This document shows, piece by piece, positions 17,137 through 25,335 of a stretch of 64,000 bases of DNA. The DNA lies in contig NZ_VOHA01000029.1 in the NCBI RefSeq assembly GCF_007859315.1, positions 1 to 64,000 of the forward strand. The letters are read 5' to 3'. The position numbers and the translations under genes were made by a program. This stretch comes from Reyranella sp. CPCC 100927 (GTDB taxonomy: Bacteria; Pseudomonadota; Alphaproteobacteria; Reyranellales; Reyranellaceae). The first letter of the stretch is position 1, and every line of letters begins with the position of its first letter. The notes under the pieces are model-generated. The model did not search any database, was not told the origin of the DNA, and worked only from the letters and a program-made list of their open reading frames with translations.

Positions 17137-17619
17137 ATGAATGACGCGACGCCCCTGCCGATCGCGGCGGACGACGAAGCCGCCGTGCTGGCGCTGAACA
17201 ACGCCCACGCTGTGGAACTGTCGTGGCTGGAGATCGATCGCCTCAGGCAACTGTTGGGATGGGCCTTCCATGCCCGCCGCATCGGCGGCCTGGAGGCCTT
17301 CCTGATCGCCTTCGACGAGACCTCCGGCTATGACGGCGGGCATTTCCAGTGGTTCCGCGCCCGCTACCCGCGCTTCGCGTATGTCGATCGCGTCGTCGTT
17401 GCGCCGACGGCGCGGGGCAAGGGCCATGCCCGGCGGCTCTACCTGGACCTGTTCGAGCATGCCCGGCGCCGCGGCCACGATATCGTGACCTGCGAAGTGA
17501 ACGCCGAGCCGCCCAACCCGGCCTCGGATGCATTTCATGCCGCGATGGGCTTCGCGGCGGTGGGCAGCGCCAGTCACAACGACAAGACGGTCCGCTACTT
17601 CGTACACCGCCTGGGTTAG
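17137..17619 (+). CDS. GNAT-family N-acetyltransferase
   Basis: A 160-residue protein with the GNAT core: VDRVVVAPTARGKGHARRLY is the acetyl-CoA-binding motif A (R/Q-x-x-G-x-G/A form), followed by CEVNAEPPNPASDAFHAAMGF and a final VRYFVHRL strand. COG3818-type proteins have this length. The acceptor substrate is unknown. The start at 17137 directly follows the repeat arm with no obvious ribosome binding site; an alternative upstream start would translate the repeat and is rejected. Confidence 0.8.
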   Translation: MNDATPLPIAADDEAAVLALNNAHAVELSWLEIDRLRQLLGWAFHARRIGGLEAFLIAFDETSGYDGGHFQWFRARYPRFAYVDRVVVAPTARGKGHARRLYLDLFEHARRRGHDIVTCEVNAEPPNPASDAFHAAMGFAAVGSASHNDKTVRYFVHRLG

Positions 17620-17735
17620 AAGCTGCCGGCATGCCTGTCATTCGAGGCGTCGCGCGGATCGTTGCTGTCGCCGGAGAGATCCCTCGCTAGGTTCGGGACG
17701 GCAACCGACTGCCGCCGATGAGAACGAGGAACGCC

Positions 17736-18986
17736 ATGACGCCTGCGTCATTTGACTTCACGCCGCTGCTGGCGCCCAACCAACCCGTGCCGGCGGCGAA
17801 ATGGTCGGGGTTCCCGAAGTACAACTTCATCGGCGGGCACAACGACGCCGCGCACGTGCCAGTCGACAAGCTGATCGCGGCAGCCACCAGCGTGCTCAAG
17901 CGCGAGGGTGCGTCGCTGGCGACCTATGGGCTGGCCAGCGGGCCGCTGGGCTATCGGCCGCTGCGCGAATTCCTGGTCGGCAAGCTCAAGGGCCACGCCG
18001 GCATCACCTGCGCGGCGGATGACATCCTGATCACATCGGGCTCGCTGCAGGGGCTGGACCTGGTGAACAACATCCTGCTGTCGCCCGGCGATACGATCCT
18101 GATCGAGCAGGAAACCTATGGCGGGGCCCTGACCCGCCTGGCGCGGCTGGGTGTCAAGATGGTCGGCGTGCCGCTCGACGACGAGGGCTTGCGCGTCGAT
18201 GCCCTTGAAGCGGCGCTGAAGGACCTCCAGCAGCGCGGCGTGCGGCCCAAATACCTCTACACCATCCCCACGGTGCAGAATCCGACCGGTGCCATCATGG
18301 GACCGCAGCGGCGGGCTGAGATCCTGAAACTGGCGCAGGCCTATGGCGTGCCGATCTTCGAGGACGAATGCTATTCGGACCTGATCTGGGACGGCAAGCG
18401 GCCGCCGGCCTTTTACGCCATGGCGCAGGGCAGCGGCGTCATCCATGTCGGCTCGTTCTCCAAGTCGATCGCGCCGGCGCTGCGGGTGGGCTACATCGTG
18501 GCCGGCTGGGACGTGCTGTCGCGCATCCTGGCGCTGAAACAGGACGCCGGCTCCGGCGCGCTGGAGCAGATGGTGCTGGCCGAGTTCTGCACCGCCCATT
18601 TCGCCAGCCACGTGCCGGCACTGACCCGCGGCCTGCGGGTCAAGCTCGATACCCTGATGGAAGCGTTGGCTGAGCAGTTCGGCACCGCGGCCGAGTTCGA
18701 GGAACCGCAAGGCGGTATTTTCCTGTGGGTCAAGCTGCCCGACCAGGTCGACACCTTGAAGCTGTCGCAGGCGGCGCTGGCCGCCGGTGTCGCGCTCAAT
18801 CCCGGCCCGGAATGGTCGACCGACAAGGCCTACGGCAAGAGCCGCCTGCGCCTGTGCTTCGCCAACCCGGCGCCGGAGACGATCCGCCAGGGGGTCGCCG
18901 TGCTGGCCGACATCTGCCGGCGCGAGTTCGGCGTGCCCGCCCGGATCGCCAACGTGGAGCGCCCCGGTGCCGCGCGCCAACTATAG
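17736..18986 (+). CDS. PLP-dependent aminotransferase, class I/II
   Basis: A 416-residue fold-type I aminotransferase of the LysN/2-aminoadipate type. Visible are YGLASGPLGYRPLREFL near residue 65, LITSGSLQGLDL, the IPTVQNPTG substrate-binding block, FEDECYSDLIWDG with the PLP-contacting Asp and Tyr, the Schiff-base lysine in GSFSKSIAPALRVGY and the C-terminal SRLRLCF with the carboxylate-binding Arg. It probably transaminates an amino acid with 2-oxoglutarate in the cytoplasm. ATG at 17736 has GAGGA five bases upstream; another in-frame ATG at 17718 is less likely. Confidence 0.88.
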   Translation: MTPASFDFTPLLAPNQPVPAAKWSGFPKYNFIGGHNDAAHVPVDKLIAAATSVLKREGASLATYGLASGPLGYRPLREFLVGKLKGHAGITCAADDILITSGSLQGLDLVNNILLSPGDTILIEQETYGGALTRLARLGVKMVGVPLDDEGLRVDALEAALKDLQQRGVRPKYLYTIPTVQNPTGAIMGPQRRAEILKLAQAYGVPIFEDECYSDLIWDGKRPPAFYAMAQGSGVIHVGSFSKSIAPALRVGYIVAGWDVLSRILALKQDAGSGALEQMVLAEFCTAHFASHVPALTRGLRVKLDTLMEALAEQFGTAAEFEEPQGGIFLWVKLPDQVDTLKLSQAALAAGVALNPGPEWSTDKAYGKSRLRLCFANPAPETIRQGVAVLADICRREFGVPARIANVERPGAARQL

Positions 18987-19044
18987 GCACTTGGCCTCAT
19001 TCGGCTGTACAATCTGAAACAGAGTTGTCTGCTCGATTCCGAAT

Positions 19045-20655
19045 ATGGCCGAGGAAGGTATTGGTTTTGGCCGTTGGTGCCTGTTGCCGCGAACCCGGAC
19101 CCTGTTGGCCGGCGGCGAGCGTATTGTGCTGGGAGGCCGGGCGGCCGACATCCTGCTGGCCCTGATCGAGGCTGATGGCGCGGTTGTCGACAAGGACACC
19201 CTGATCAGCCGGGCTTGGGGTGGCCGGAAGGTCGAGGACGGCAACCTGCCGGTCCAGATTTCAGCATTGCGCAGGGCCTTTGGCGCCGAGGGGGCGGACA
19301 TCGTGGTCACCGTCCCCGGGCGCGGCTATCGCTTCGGCGGTCAGCGGACGCCGACGCGGGCGGCCGCGCCGATCCAGCTGGCGGCGGTGCGGCCGGCGGG
19401 AGCCGAGGCACCCACCCGCGGTCCGTCGCTGGCCGTGCTGCCGTTCCGGACCCTGGGCGACGATGCCGACCAGGCCCACATCGCCGACGGCATCGTGGAA
19501 GACCTGATCACGGCGCTGTCGCGTATCCGATGGTTCTACGTGCTGGCGCGCAACTCGGCCTTCAGCTTCAAGGGACACGACATATCGGCGACCGAGATCG
19601 GCAGCGAACTGGGCGTGCGCTATGTCGTCACCGGTACGGTGCGGCGTGCCGGCGGGCGCGTGCGGGTCAATGTCGACCTCGTCGATACCGCCGACGGCGT
19701 GCCGGCCTGGAGCGACCGTTTCGAGTATCCCTTCGACGAGGTCTTCGCCCTGCAGGACCGGATCGTGGGCAGCATCGTGGCGGCGCTGGAGCCTGGCCTG
19801 CGGCGGGCCGAGATCGACCGGCTGCGGCGACGGCCGACCGAACTGCCGCGGGCCTATGAAGCCTACCTGCGCGCGATGGCGTGCATGCACCCGATGACGC
19901 GCAGCAACTGCGAGGCAGCGCTGGGCTTCCTCGACCAGGCGCTGGCAGTCGATCCGACGTTTGCGTTGGCGCTGGCGGCGGCAGCTTCCTGCCGCATGTG
20001 GCGAGTCTCGCAGAGCTTTCCCGAGGACGCCGCCGCCGAGGCGGAGGCCGCCATCCGCCTGGCCGAAGCGGCGCTGGCGCAAGCCCGCGACGATCCCCTC
20101 GTGCTGGCCCAGGTCGGGGTCGTCTTCGTCTACCTGGTGCATCGCTCGGAGGTGGCGCTGCTGCTGGTGACGCGTGCCGTCGACCTGCATCCCAATTCGG
20201 CAACCACGCGCAGTTCGGCCGGCTGGGCGCACATCTATGCCGACGATCCGGAGGCGGCGATCCCGCACCTCCAGGAGGCATTGCGCCTGGATCCGCTGGA
20301 TCCCGGTGCCGGCGAGCCGCTGACCGGCATGTCCTACGCCCATCTTGCCGCCGGTCGGCCCGATGCTGCCGTGCGGTGGGGCGAGCGGGCCATCGCCGGC
20401 AGTCCCGAACGGTTGTCGGCACACCGCGCCCATGTGGCGGCCCTGGGCGCCGCGGGCCTGCCGGCCGGGACCGCCGTGGCGCATCTCATGACGCTCGATC
20501 CGACGTTCAACCTGACCGACTACAGCCGTTTCCACAGCCGCCGGTCGTCGAGCCGCCTGTTGGCGGCGGTGATGGACGGATTGCGCCGTGCCGGCGTTCC
20601 GGAGCGGCCCAGTCCCACCGCCCGGCCGGCGCTGCGCGTGGTGCGCAGCGGCTGA
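19045..20655 (+). CDS. OmpR/CadC-type winged-helix regulator with TPR tail
   Basis: A 536-residue protein. Residues about 10-97 form a winged-helix DNA-binding domain (LGGRAADILLALIEADGAVVDKDTLISRAWGG, ISALRRAFG, IVVTVPGRGYRF). A domain typical of adenylate-cyclase-like and TolB-like regulators follows (SLAVLPFRTLGDDADQAHIADGIVEDLITALSRI, SELGVRYVVTGTVRR), then TPR-like helices (about 270-480). No transmembrane helix separates the parts, so it should be cytoplasmic. A metalloprotease gene follows on the same strand, with two ACTTTTAAG direct repeats between, a plausible target. The signal sensed is unknown. Confidence 0.85.
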   Translation: MAEEGIGFGRWCLLPRTRTLLAGGERIVLGGRAADILLALIEADGAVVDKDTLISRAWGGRKVEDGNLPVQISALRRAFGAEGADIVVTVPGRGYRFGGQRTPTRAAAPIQLAAVRPAGAEAPTRGPSLAVLPFRTLGDDADQAHIADGIVEDLITALSRIRWFYVLARNSAFSFKGHDISATEIGSELGVRYVVTGTVRRAGGRVRVNVDLVDTADGVPAWSDRFEYPFDEVFALQDRIVGSIVAALEPGLRRAEIDRLRRRPTELPRAYEAYLRAMACMHPMTRSNCEAALGFLDQALAVDPTFALALAAAASCRMWRVSQSFPEDAAAEAEAAIRLAEAALAQARDDPLVLAQVGVVFVYLVHRSEVALLLVTRAVDLHPNSATTRSSAGWAHIYADDPEAAIPHLQEALRLDPLDPGAGEPLTGMSYAHLAAGRPDAAVRWGERAIAGSPERLSAHRAHVAALGAAGLPAGTAVAHLMTLDPTFNLTDYSRFHSRRSSSRLLAAVMDGLRRAGVPERPSPTARPALRVVRSG

Positions 20656-20688
20656 CGCGACGGCGCCATTCATTCCCTGGGAATTGTC

Positions 20689-20707
20689 ACTTTTAAGAAC
20701 TTTTAAG
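20689..20707. promoter_or_regulatory. Direct repeat ACTTTTAAG, candidate regulator site
   Basis: Two identical 9-base words lie one helical turn apart (10-base step). OmpR-type winged-helix proteins usually bind direct repeats, and the gene just upstream encodes one. Binding is inferred from position only. Confidence 0.35.
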
Positions 20708-20761
20708 CCCCGCCGTCGCCGATAAAAGCTTACAAAACGCGCGTGGCTTGGGGAATGAGCC

Positions 20762-20809
20762 GGCCCGGTGCCTGACGTCCAGACTGCGAACAACGGCGGG
20801 CACCGGGCC
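20762..20809 (+). other. Strong hairpin in leader of protease gene
   Basis: GGCCCGGTGCC pairs perfectly with GGCACCGGGCC (11 base pairs) around a 26-base loop. It lies about 130 bases before the protease start and has no T-run. It may terminate the upstream gene or act in the leader mRNA. Confidence 0.4.
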
Positions 20810-20942
20810 ACACACGCGAAAAACTCTGAAACGGATCAGACCCGGATGCGCGGGACGATGCTGCGCGGCTTGCGATGGCGCGCGCCCCACCGGCTGCCGG
20901 ACGTGATTGTTCCAGTGATTTCCTGGCGGAGGGAGCAAGACG

Positions 20943-21713
20943 ATGGATATGACGATCGAGAAGGTGCACGTCACCAATTGGAGCGGAGATCCCTTCCTCA
21001 AGCTCGGCTCGACCTCAAAGGCGAAGCTGGCGACGGCGATCCGCTATTCGCGGCAGATCGTGGATGACGCCTGCCAGCTGCTGGCCCAGTACGAGCACGC
21101 CCAGATCGTCGCCAGCGTCGACAAGCAGATGGCGAAGGACTATTTCGGCAGCCACAGCGTTGTCAAAGAAGCCTTGGAGAAGTACTTCGGCCTCGACCTC
21201 AAGAAGCCGACCGACAAGGCCAAGGTCGCCACGATTCGCCTGAAGTTCGGTCAGATCCGGACCGGCATCGCCGGTCCCTTCGATCTGGTCGTCGGATACA
21301 TCCATGACCGCGACGACGTGAAGACCGGCGTCAAGGACGCCTTGTCGGCATTGCGCCACGGCAAGGGGAAGACAGCCTGGAAGCACATCAAGTTCATCCG
21401 GGAAGGGACCGAGGGCTGGGTTGCCTCGCGCGGCACGCATGTCGGGCGCATCCACCTGAACATGGACAGCGTCGAGACCTACAGCGAAGGCAAGATCGCC
21501 CGCATCATCGTGCATGAGGCCTCGCACAAGTTCGCCAACACCGACGATGTCGACGTGCTCGACGACGGCACCCGCAACGGATCGGGCTACAAGTGGGATG
21601 ACCTCAAATACAACGCCAAGGGCTATGTCGGGCTGGAGAACAACGCCGACTCGTATGCCTGGGGCGGCCGCCTGATGTGGAAGCGCAAGCGGAACCTGGC
21701 GTCGGGCGTTTGA
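20943..21713 (+). CDS. Putative aspzincin (M35-like) zinc metalloprotease
   Basis: A 256-residue protein with HEASH (zinc-binding HExxH, His191-His195) followed about 40 residues later by ENNADSYAW, in which Asp236 would be the third zinc ligand. This combination is typical of the lysine-specific metalloendopeptidase/aspzincin group. GTHVGRIHLNMD upstream of the motif resembles the substrate-cleft strand. There is no classical signal peptide at the N-terminus, so secretion would need another route, or the enzyme acts inside the cell. It may be controlled by the regulator encoded just upstream. Confidence 0.75.
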   Translation: MDMTIEKVHVTNWSGDPFLKLGSTSKAKLATAIRYSRQIVDDACQLLAQYEHAQIVASVDKQMAKDYFGSHSVVKEALEKYFGLDLKKPTDKAKVATIRLKFGQIRTGIAGPFDLVVGYIHDRDDVKTGVKDALSALRHGKGKTAWKHIKFIREGTEGWVASRGTHVGRIHLNMDSVETYSEGKIARIIVHEASHKFANTDDVDVLDDGTRNGSGYKWDDLKYNAKGYVGLENNADSYAWGGRLMWKRKRNLASGV

Positions 21714-21721
21714 CGCACCCT

Positions 21722-21752
21722 GCGGTGCCGGCGCCGTGAGATTCGGCACCGG
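21722..21752. terminator. Hairpin between convergent genes
   Basis: CGGTGCCG at 21723-21730 pairs with CGGCACCG at 21744-21751, between the protease stop and the end of the convergent oxidoreductase gene. No T-run is visible; it may act in both directions. Confidence 0.4.
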
Positions 21753-21766
21753 CATATCGGCATGGA

Positions 21767-23044
21767 TCAGTCGGACGATTCGGCTGTCGTCTTGGTCTTT
21801 TCTTCCAGCAACTCCGAGCCGGGGCGCCAGCCGCCGCCCTGCGGTGCCACGGCCATCTGCTGCATGGTGACGGCCAGTGCCGCCTGGGCCTTTTCGTTGC
21901 CCTTCACCGTGGCGCGGATCGATTCGGCGCGGCCTGTCATCAGTTCCACCCGGTGCTGCGCCAGATACTCGGCCGAGGCTTTCTGATTGCGGGTGTAGCC
22001 GTTCAGCTCCGGGATGACGTAGCGCGCGAACAGCTCCCAGGAGCGCAGCGTCGCCTCGGTGTTGGCCCAGTCGTGGGCGAAGCCCAGCACCACGCCGAAG
22101 CCGCCGGTGACCTCCTGCAGGTGCTGGATGGTCTTGACCAGTTCGTCGGGCGTGCCGATCACCGACGAGCCGGTGCCGCTGCCGGCGGCACCGGTGACCT
22201 GTTCCATCAGCTTCCAGCGGTCGTCCACGGCCGTGGCGCCCAGTTGGCCCAGGACCCGCACGCGGTATTCGTTGTGCCACCACCACAGGCCGTCGACAGC
22301 CTCCTGTTGCGCCTGCTTTTTGGACTCCGCCAGGTGCCAGGAGAGCAGGACGCGCCAGTCGCGGCGGTCCACGGTCTTGCCGTGCTTCCGGGCGGCCTCC
22401 TCGGCAAAGCCCCACTGCACCGGCAGCGCCTGCAGGCCCTCGGATGAGGTCGAAGCGATCGACAATACGCCCATGCCGTACTTGCCGGCCAGCTGCATGC
22501 CGGATGGGCTGATGGACGAGGCAGCCGCCATCGGAATCTTCTCCTGCAGCGGCAGGAGCTGTAGCTGGGCGTCATTGAGCTGAAACCATTCGCTCTTGGC
22601 GGTGAAGCGCTCGCCCTCGAGCAGGCGGACGATCACGCCGAGCGCCTCGTCCTGCCGGTCGCGCAGCAGCATCTGGTCGATGCCGAAGGTGCGGGCGTCG
22701 GACGGCAGCGCGCCCGGCCCGGTGCCGAACAACACCCGGCCGCCGGTCATGTGGTCGAGCTGCACGATGCGCTGCGCCACATTGAACGGGTGGTGATAGG
22801 GCAGCGATACGACGCCGGTGCCGAGCTTGATGCGCTTGGTGCGCTCGCCGGCGGCAGCCAGGAACATCTCGGGCGACGCGATCATTTCCCAGCCCGAGGA
22901 ATGATGCTCGCCGCACCAGAACTCGTCGTAGCCCAGCCGGTCCAGGTGCGCCGCGAAATTCAGGTCGCGCTGGAACTGCAGCGCCGGGTGCTCGCCGACG
23001 GGATGGTGGGGTGCCAGGAAGGTACCGAACTTGAGGCGTTTCAC
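21767..23044 (-). CDS. LLM-class flavin-dependent oxidoreductase
   Basis: A 425-residue luciferase-like monooxygenase: FGTFLAPHHPVGEHPALQFQRDL, GYDEFWCGEHHSSGWEMIASPEMFLAAAGERTKRIKLGTGV, YHHPFNVAQRIVQLDHMTGGRVLFGTGPG and SSVIGTPDELVKTIQ. Such enzymes use reduced FMN (or F420) supplied by a separate reductase to oxygenate organic substrates. The GTG start at 23044 has CAGGAGAC seven bases upstream and matches where family members begin; the open frame before it is non-coding. It is divergent from the AhpD-like/ECF41 pair; ECF41 loci often include an oxidoreductase, so it may belong to the same response. Confidence 0.88.
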   Translation of the reverse strand: MKRLKFGTFLAPHHPVGEHPALQFQRDLNFAAHLDRLGYDEFWCGEHHSSGWEMIASPEMFLAAAGERTKRIKLGTGVVSLPYHHPFNVAQRIVQLDHMTGGRVLFGTGPGALPSDARTFGIDQMLLRDRQDEALGVIVRLLEGERFTAKSEWFQLNDAQLQLLPLQEKIPMAAASSISPSGMQLAGKYGMGVLSIASTSSEGLQALPVQWGFAEEAARKHGKTVDRRDWRVLLSWHLAESKKQAQQEAVDGLWWWHNEYRVRVLGQLGATAVDDRWKLMEQVTGAAGSGTGSSVIGTPDELVKTIQHLQEVTGGFGVVLGFAHDWANTEATLRSWELFARYVIPELNGYTRNQKASAEYLAQHRVELMTGRAESIRATVKGNEKAQAALAVTMQQMAVAPQGGGWRPGSELLEEKTKTTAESSD

Positions 23045-23155
23045 GGACGTCTCCTGCGGGAAGTGTTCGTTGATCGGTGACCAGCCTAGCGCGGCAGGAC
23101 GCCGCAGCCTAGGTGGCCGGACGCAGGCCGGATCCTCAAAAAAGTTGGCGCCGGG

Positions 23156-23182
23156 CGCCACAAGTCTGCGGGCTGGATCGTC
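23156..23182 (+). promoter_or_regulatory. Candidate ECF41-type promoter
   Basis: CGCCACA, a 16-base spacer, then CGTC. From memory, ECF41 sigma factors recognise TGTCACA-N16-CGTC, so five of seven -35 bases, the spacing and the whole -10 element agree. It lies 45 bases before the AhpD-like gene, whose operon encodes an ECF41 sigma factor, suggesting self-activation. Confidence 0.55.
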
Positions 23183-23226
23183 GTAGGGGTATCGGTCGGA
23201 TTTCCCCGACGCAGGAGAACGTCATC

Positions 23227-23658
23227 ATGAGCGAGACAAGCCCCGTCAAATACGAGCAGGTGGTGGGCGATGTGCTGCAGGCGCTGGCTGGCGTGCACAA
23301 GGTCATGGATACGCATGGCTTCGACCGCACCATTCAGCATCTGGTCCAGCTGCGCGCCTCCCAGATCAACGGCTGCGCCTTCTGCATCAAGATGCACACC
23401 AAGGAGGCCCGCCAGGACGGCGAGACCAACGAACGCCTCGACCGGGTGATCGTCTGGCAGCACGTCCACGACTTCAGTGACCGCGAAAAAGCCGCCCTGG
23501 CCTGGACCGAGGCGCTGACGGTGATCGACGGCAGGACCGATCTGGCGGCGATCCGCGCCCGCCTGCGCCAGCACTTCTCGGAGGAGGAGATTGGCCTGCT
23601 GACCTCGATCGTGGCCATGATCAACCTGTGGAACCGGATTCAGGTATCGAGACACTGA
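23227..23658 (+). CDS. AhpD-like carboxymuconolactone decarboxylase family protein
   Basis: A 143-residue alkylhydroperoxidase D-like protein with the CxxC redox motif (Cys50, Cys53) in INGCAFCIKMHTKEAR, plus the family helix ERLDRVIVWQHVHDFSDREKAALAWTEA. These all-helical proteins act as peroxide-linked disulfide reductases or lactone decarboxylases. ATG at 23227 follows CAGGAG. The sigma-factor gene starts one base after its stop, so the two are co-translated. Carboxymuconolactone-type proteins are the classical partners and targets of ECF41 sigma factors. Confidence 0.9.
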   Translation: MSETSPVKYEQVVGDVLQALAGVHKVMDTHGFDRTIQHLVQLRASQINGCAFCIKMHTKEARQDGETNERLDRVIVWQHVHDFSDREKAALAWTEALTVIDGRTDLAAIRARLRQHFSEEEIGLLTSIVAMINLWNRIQVSRH

Positions 23659-23659
23659 G

Positions 23660-24547
23660 ATGTCGGACGGCAACGACGTCGAAACCTTCCAGGAGGCCAG
23701 GCCCATGCTGTTGGGCCTGGCCTACCGCATGCTGGGCTCGCGGGCCGACGCCGAGGACGCGGTCCAGGACACGTTCCTGAAATGGCAGCAGGCTGACAGG
23801 CGCGGGATCGAGAATGCAGCATCGTGGCTCACCACGGCGTGCACGCGCCGATGTATCGACCTGCTGCGATCCGCCCATAAGAAGCGGGTGGACTACGTCG
23901 GCGCTTGGCTGCCCGAGCCGATCCACACCGTGAGCACCGACATGAGCGAGGACAATCTGGCGCTGGCGTCGTCGCTGACGACAGCCTTCCTGCTGCTGCT
24001 CGAGCGGCTCACGCCGCGTGAGCGCGCCGCCTATCTGCTCTACGAGATCTTCGAGGTGTCCTACGCCGATATTGCCCGCACCTTGGGCGTCCAGGAGAGC
24101 ACCTGCCGCAAGCTCGTCAACCGGGCGCGTGCCAATGTCGACCGCTCGAAGGTCAGGCACGCGACGACACCCGAACGCCAGGAACAGCTGCTGGCGGCCT
24201 TCGAGGCAGCCATCGCCGGCGGCGGCACACAGCAATTGGCAGCGCTGTTGTCGGACGACATCGCGCTCAGCGCCGATGGCGGCGGCAAGGTGCAGACCAT
24301 CCGCCAGATCCTGCACGGCAAAGCCGATGTGCTGGCGTTCATTGCCGATGCGCTGAGTGCCTACTGGAAACCCTACGAATGGACCGTAACAGACCTCAAC
24401 GGCCATCGCGGGGTCATCCTGCAGCACGGCGGCAAGGTCGCGGCCGCCGTGTCCTTTGCCTACGACGCGGACGGCCAGGCGACAAACATCTACATCATGC
24501 GCAATCCCGACAAGCTCGCCAGCCTGAGCAGGATCGCGATGTCATGA
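23660..24547 (+). CDS. ECF41 RNA polymerase sigma factor with SnoaL-like tail
   Basis: A 295-residue extracytoplasmic-function sigma factor. Region 2 (about 10-75: LAYRMLGSRADAEDAVQDTFLKW) and region 4 (about 105-165: LTPRERAAYLLYEIFEVSYADIARTLGVQESTCRKLVNRAR) are complete. The three marker motifs of ECF41 are present: WLPEP (83-87) in the linker, DGGGK (206-210) and NPDKL (282-286) in the SnoaL-like C-terminal domain. In this group the fused tail replaces an anti-sigma factor and controls activity. No anti-sigma gene is adjacent, as expected. Confidence 0.93.
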   Translation: MSDGNDVETFQEARPMLLGLAYRMLGSRADAEDAVQDTFLKWQQADRRGIENAASWLTTACTRRCIDLLRSAHKKRVDYVGAWLPEPIHTVSTDMSEDNLALASSLTTAFLLLLERLTPRERAAYLLYEIFEVSYADIARTLGVQESTCRKLVNRARANVDRSKVRHATTPERQEQLLAAFEAAIAGGGTQQLAALLSDDIALSADGGGKVQTIRQILHGKADVLAFIADALSAYWKPYEWTVTDLNGHRGVILQHGGKVAAAVSFAYDADGQATNIYIMRNPDKLASLSRIAMS

Positions 24548-24559
24548 CGCCGGTGGCCG

Positions 24560-25132
24560 TCAGTGCTTGCCGTTGGCGGCGGTCACTCCCATGCGATCAA
24601 CGGTGGCGATGCCGATGGCCGACAGGATGAACAGGCCATGGATGATCGCCTGCCACATCACGCCAGCTTCGGTGTAGTTGGTGTTCGTCGAGCCCAGGTT
24701 GCCGGCCTCGATGAAGGTGCGCAGCAGGTGAATAGAGGAGATGCCGATGATCGCCATCGCGAGCTTGATCTTGAGCACGCTGGCGTTGACGTGGCTCAGC
24801 CATTCCGGCTGATCGGGATGGTTCTGCAGTTCCAGCCGTGACACGAAGGTCTCGTAGCCGCCCACGATCACCATGATCAGCAGGTTGGAGATCATCACCA
24901 CGTCGATCAGGCCCAGCACGACCAGCATGATCTGCTGCTCGTTGAACGAAAAGGTGTGGGTGACGAGGTGCCAGAGCTCCTTGAGGAACAGGGCGACATA
25001 GACGCACTGGGCGACGATCAGGCCCAGGTAGAGCGGCAATTGCAGCCAGCGTGACGCAAAGATGAGTCCGGGCAGTGGGCGCAATCGCGCTGGGGCCGGG
25101 GAAGTCGCTCGAGCCTCGGGAGCCGCAGACAT
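24560..25132 (-). CDS. YqhA/UPF0114-family membrane protein
   Basis: A 190-residue inner-membrane protein of the TIGR00645/YqhA family. Four hydrophobic segments are visible (LQLPLYLGLIVAQCVYVALF; IMLVVLGLIDVVMISNLLIMVIVGG; LAMAIIGISSIHLL; IIHGLFILSAIGIATVD). The loop ENxFVSRLxxxxHPDQPEWLSHVNASVLKIKL corresponds to the family signature. Function is unknown; some members are suggested to be channel-like. It is convergent with the sigma-factor gene, with only 12 bases between stops. Confidence 0.85.
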   Translation of the reverse strand: MSAAPEARATSPAPARLRPLPGLIFASRWLQLPLYLGLIVAQCVYVALFLKELWHLVTHTFSFNEQQIMLVVLGLIDVVMISNLLIMVIVGGYETFVSRLELQNHPDQPEWLSHVNASVLKIKLAMAIIGISSIHLLRTFIEAGNLGSTNTNYTEAGVMWQAIIHGLFILSAIGIATVDRMGVTAANGKH

Positions 25133-25269
25133 CAGGTTTCACCTCGTCGTTCGGGGAATGGACCACCCGGATGAAACCAGGCGCGGGTGCTGATCTAGGG
25201 ATGGATCGGCATCGGTCAAGCCGGTTTATGCCGGCCAGGGTACCCGGAAGATAAATAGCGTTGGACTGT

Positions 25270-25299
25270 CTGTTCAGAACAGGGTTTTGCGTGTAAAAT
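25270..25299 (+). promoter_or_regulatory. Candidate promoter with overlapping palindrome (Sel1 gene)
   Basis: TAAAAT at 25294-25299 resembles a -10 element, with TGTTCA 17 bases upstream as a weak -35. The -35 lies inside a perfect 13-base palindrome CTGTTCAGAACAG (25270-25282), which could be an operator. It is about 37 bases before the Sel1 gene start. Confidence 0.4.
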
Positions 25300-25335
25300 G
25301 AGCGCTCGCACCGGGCGGTGGGGACCAGCGGGGCG

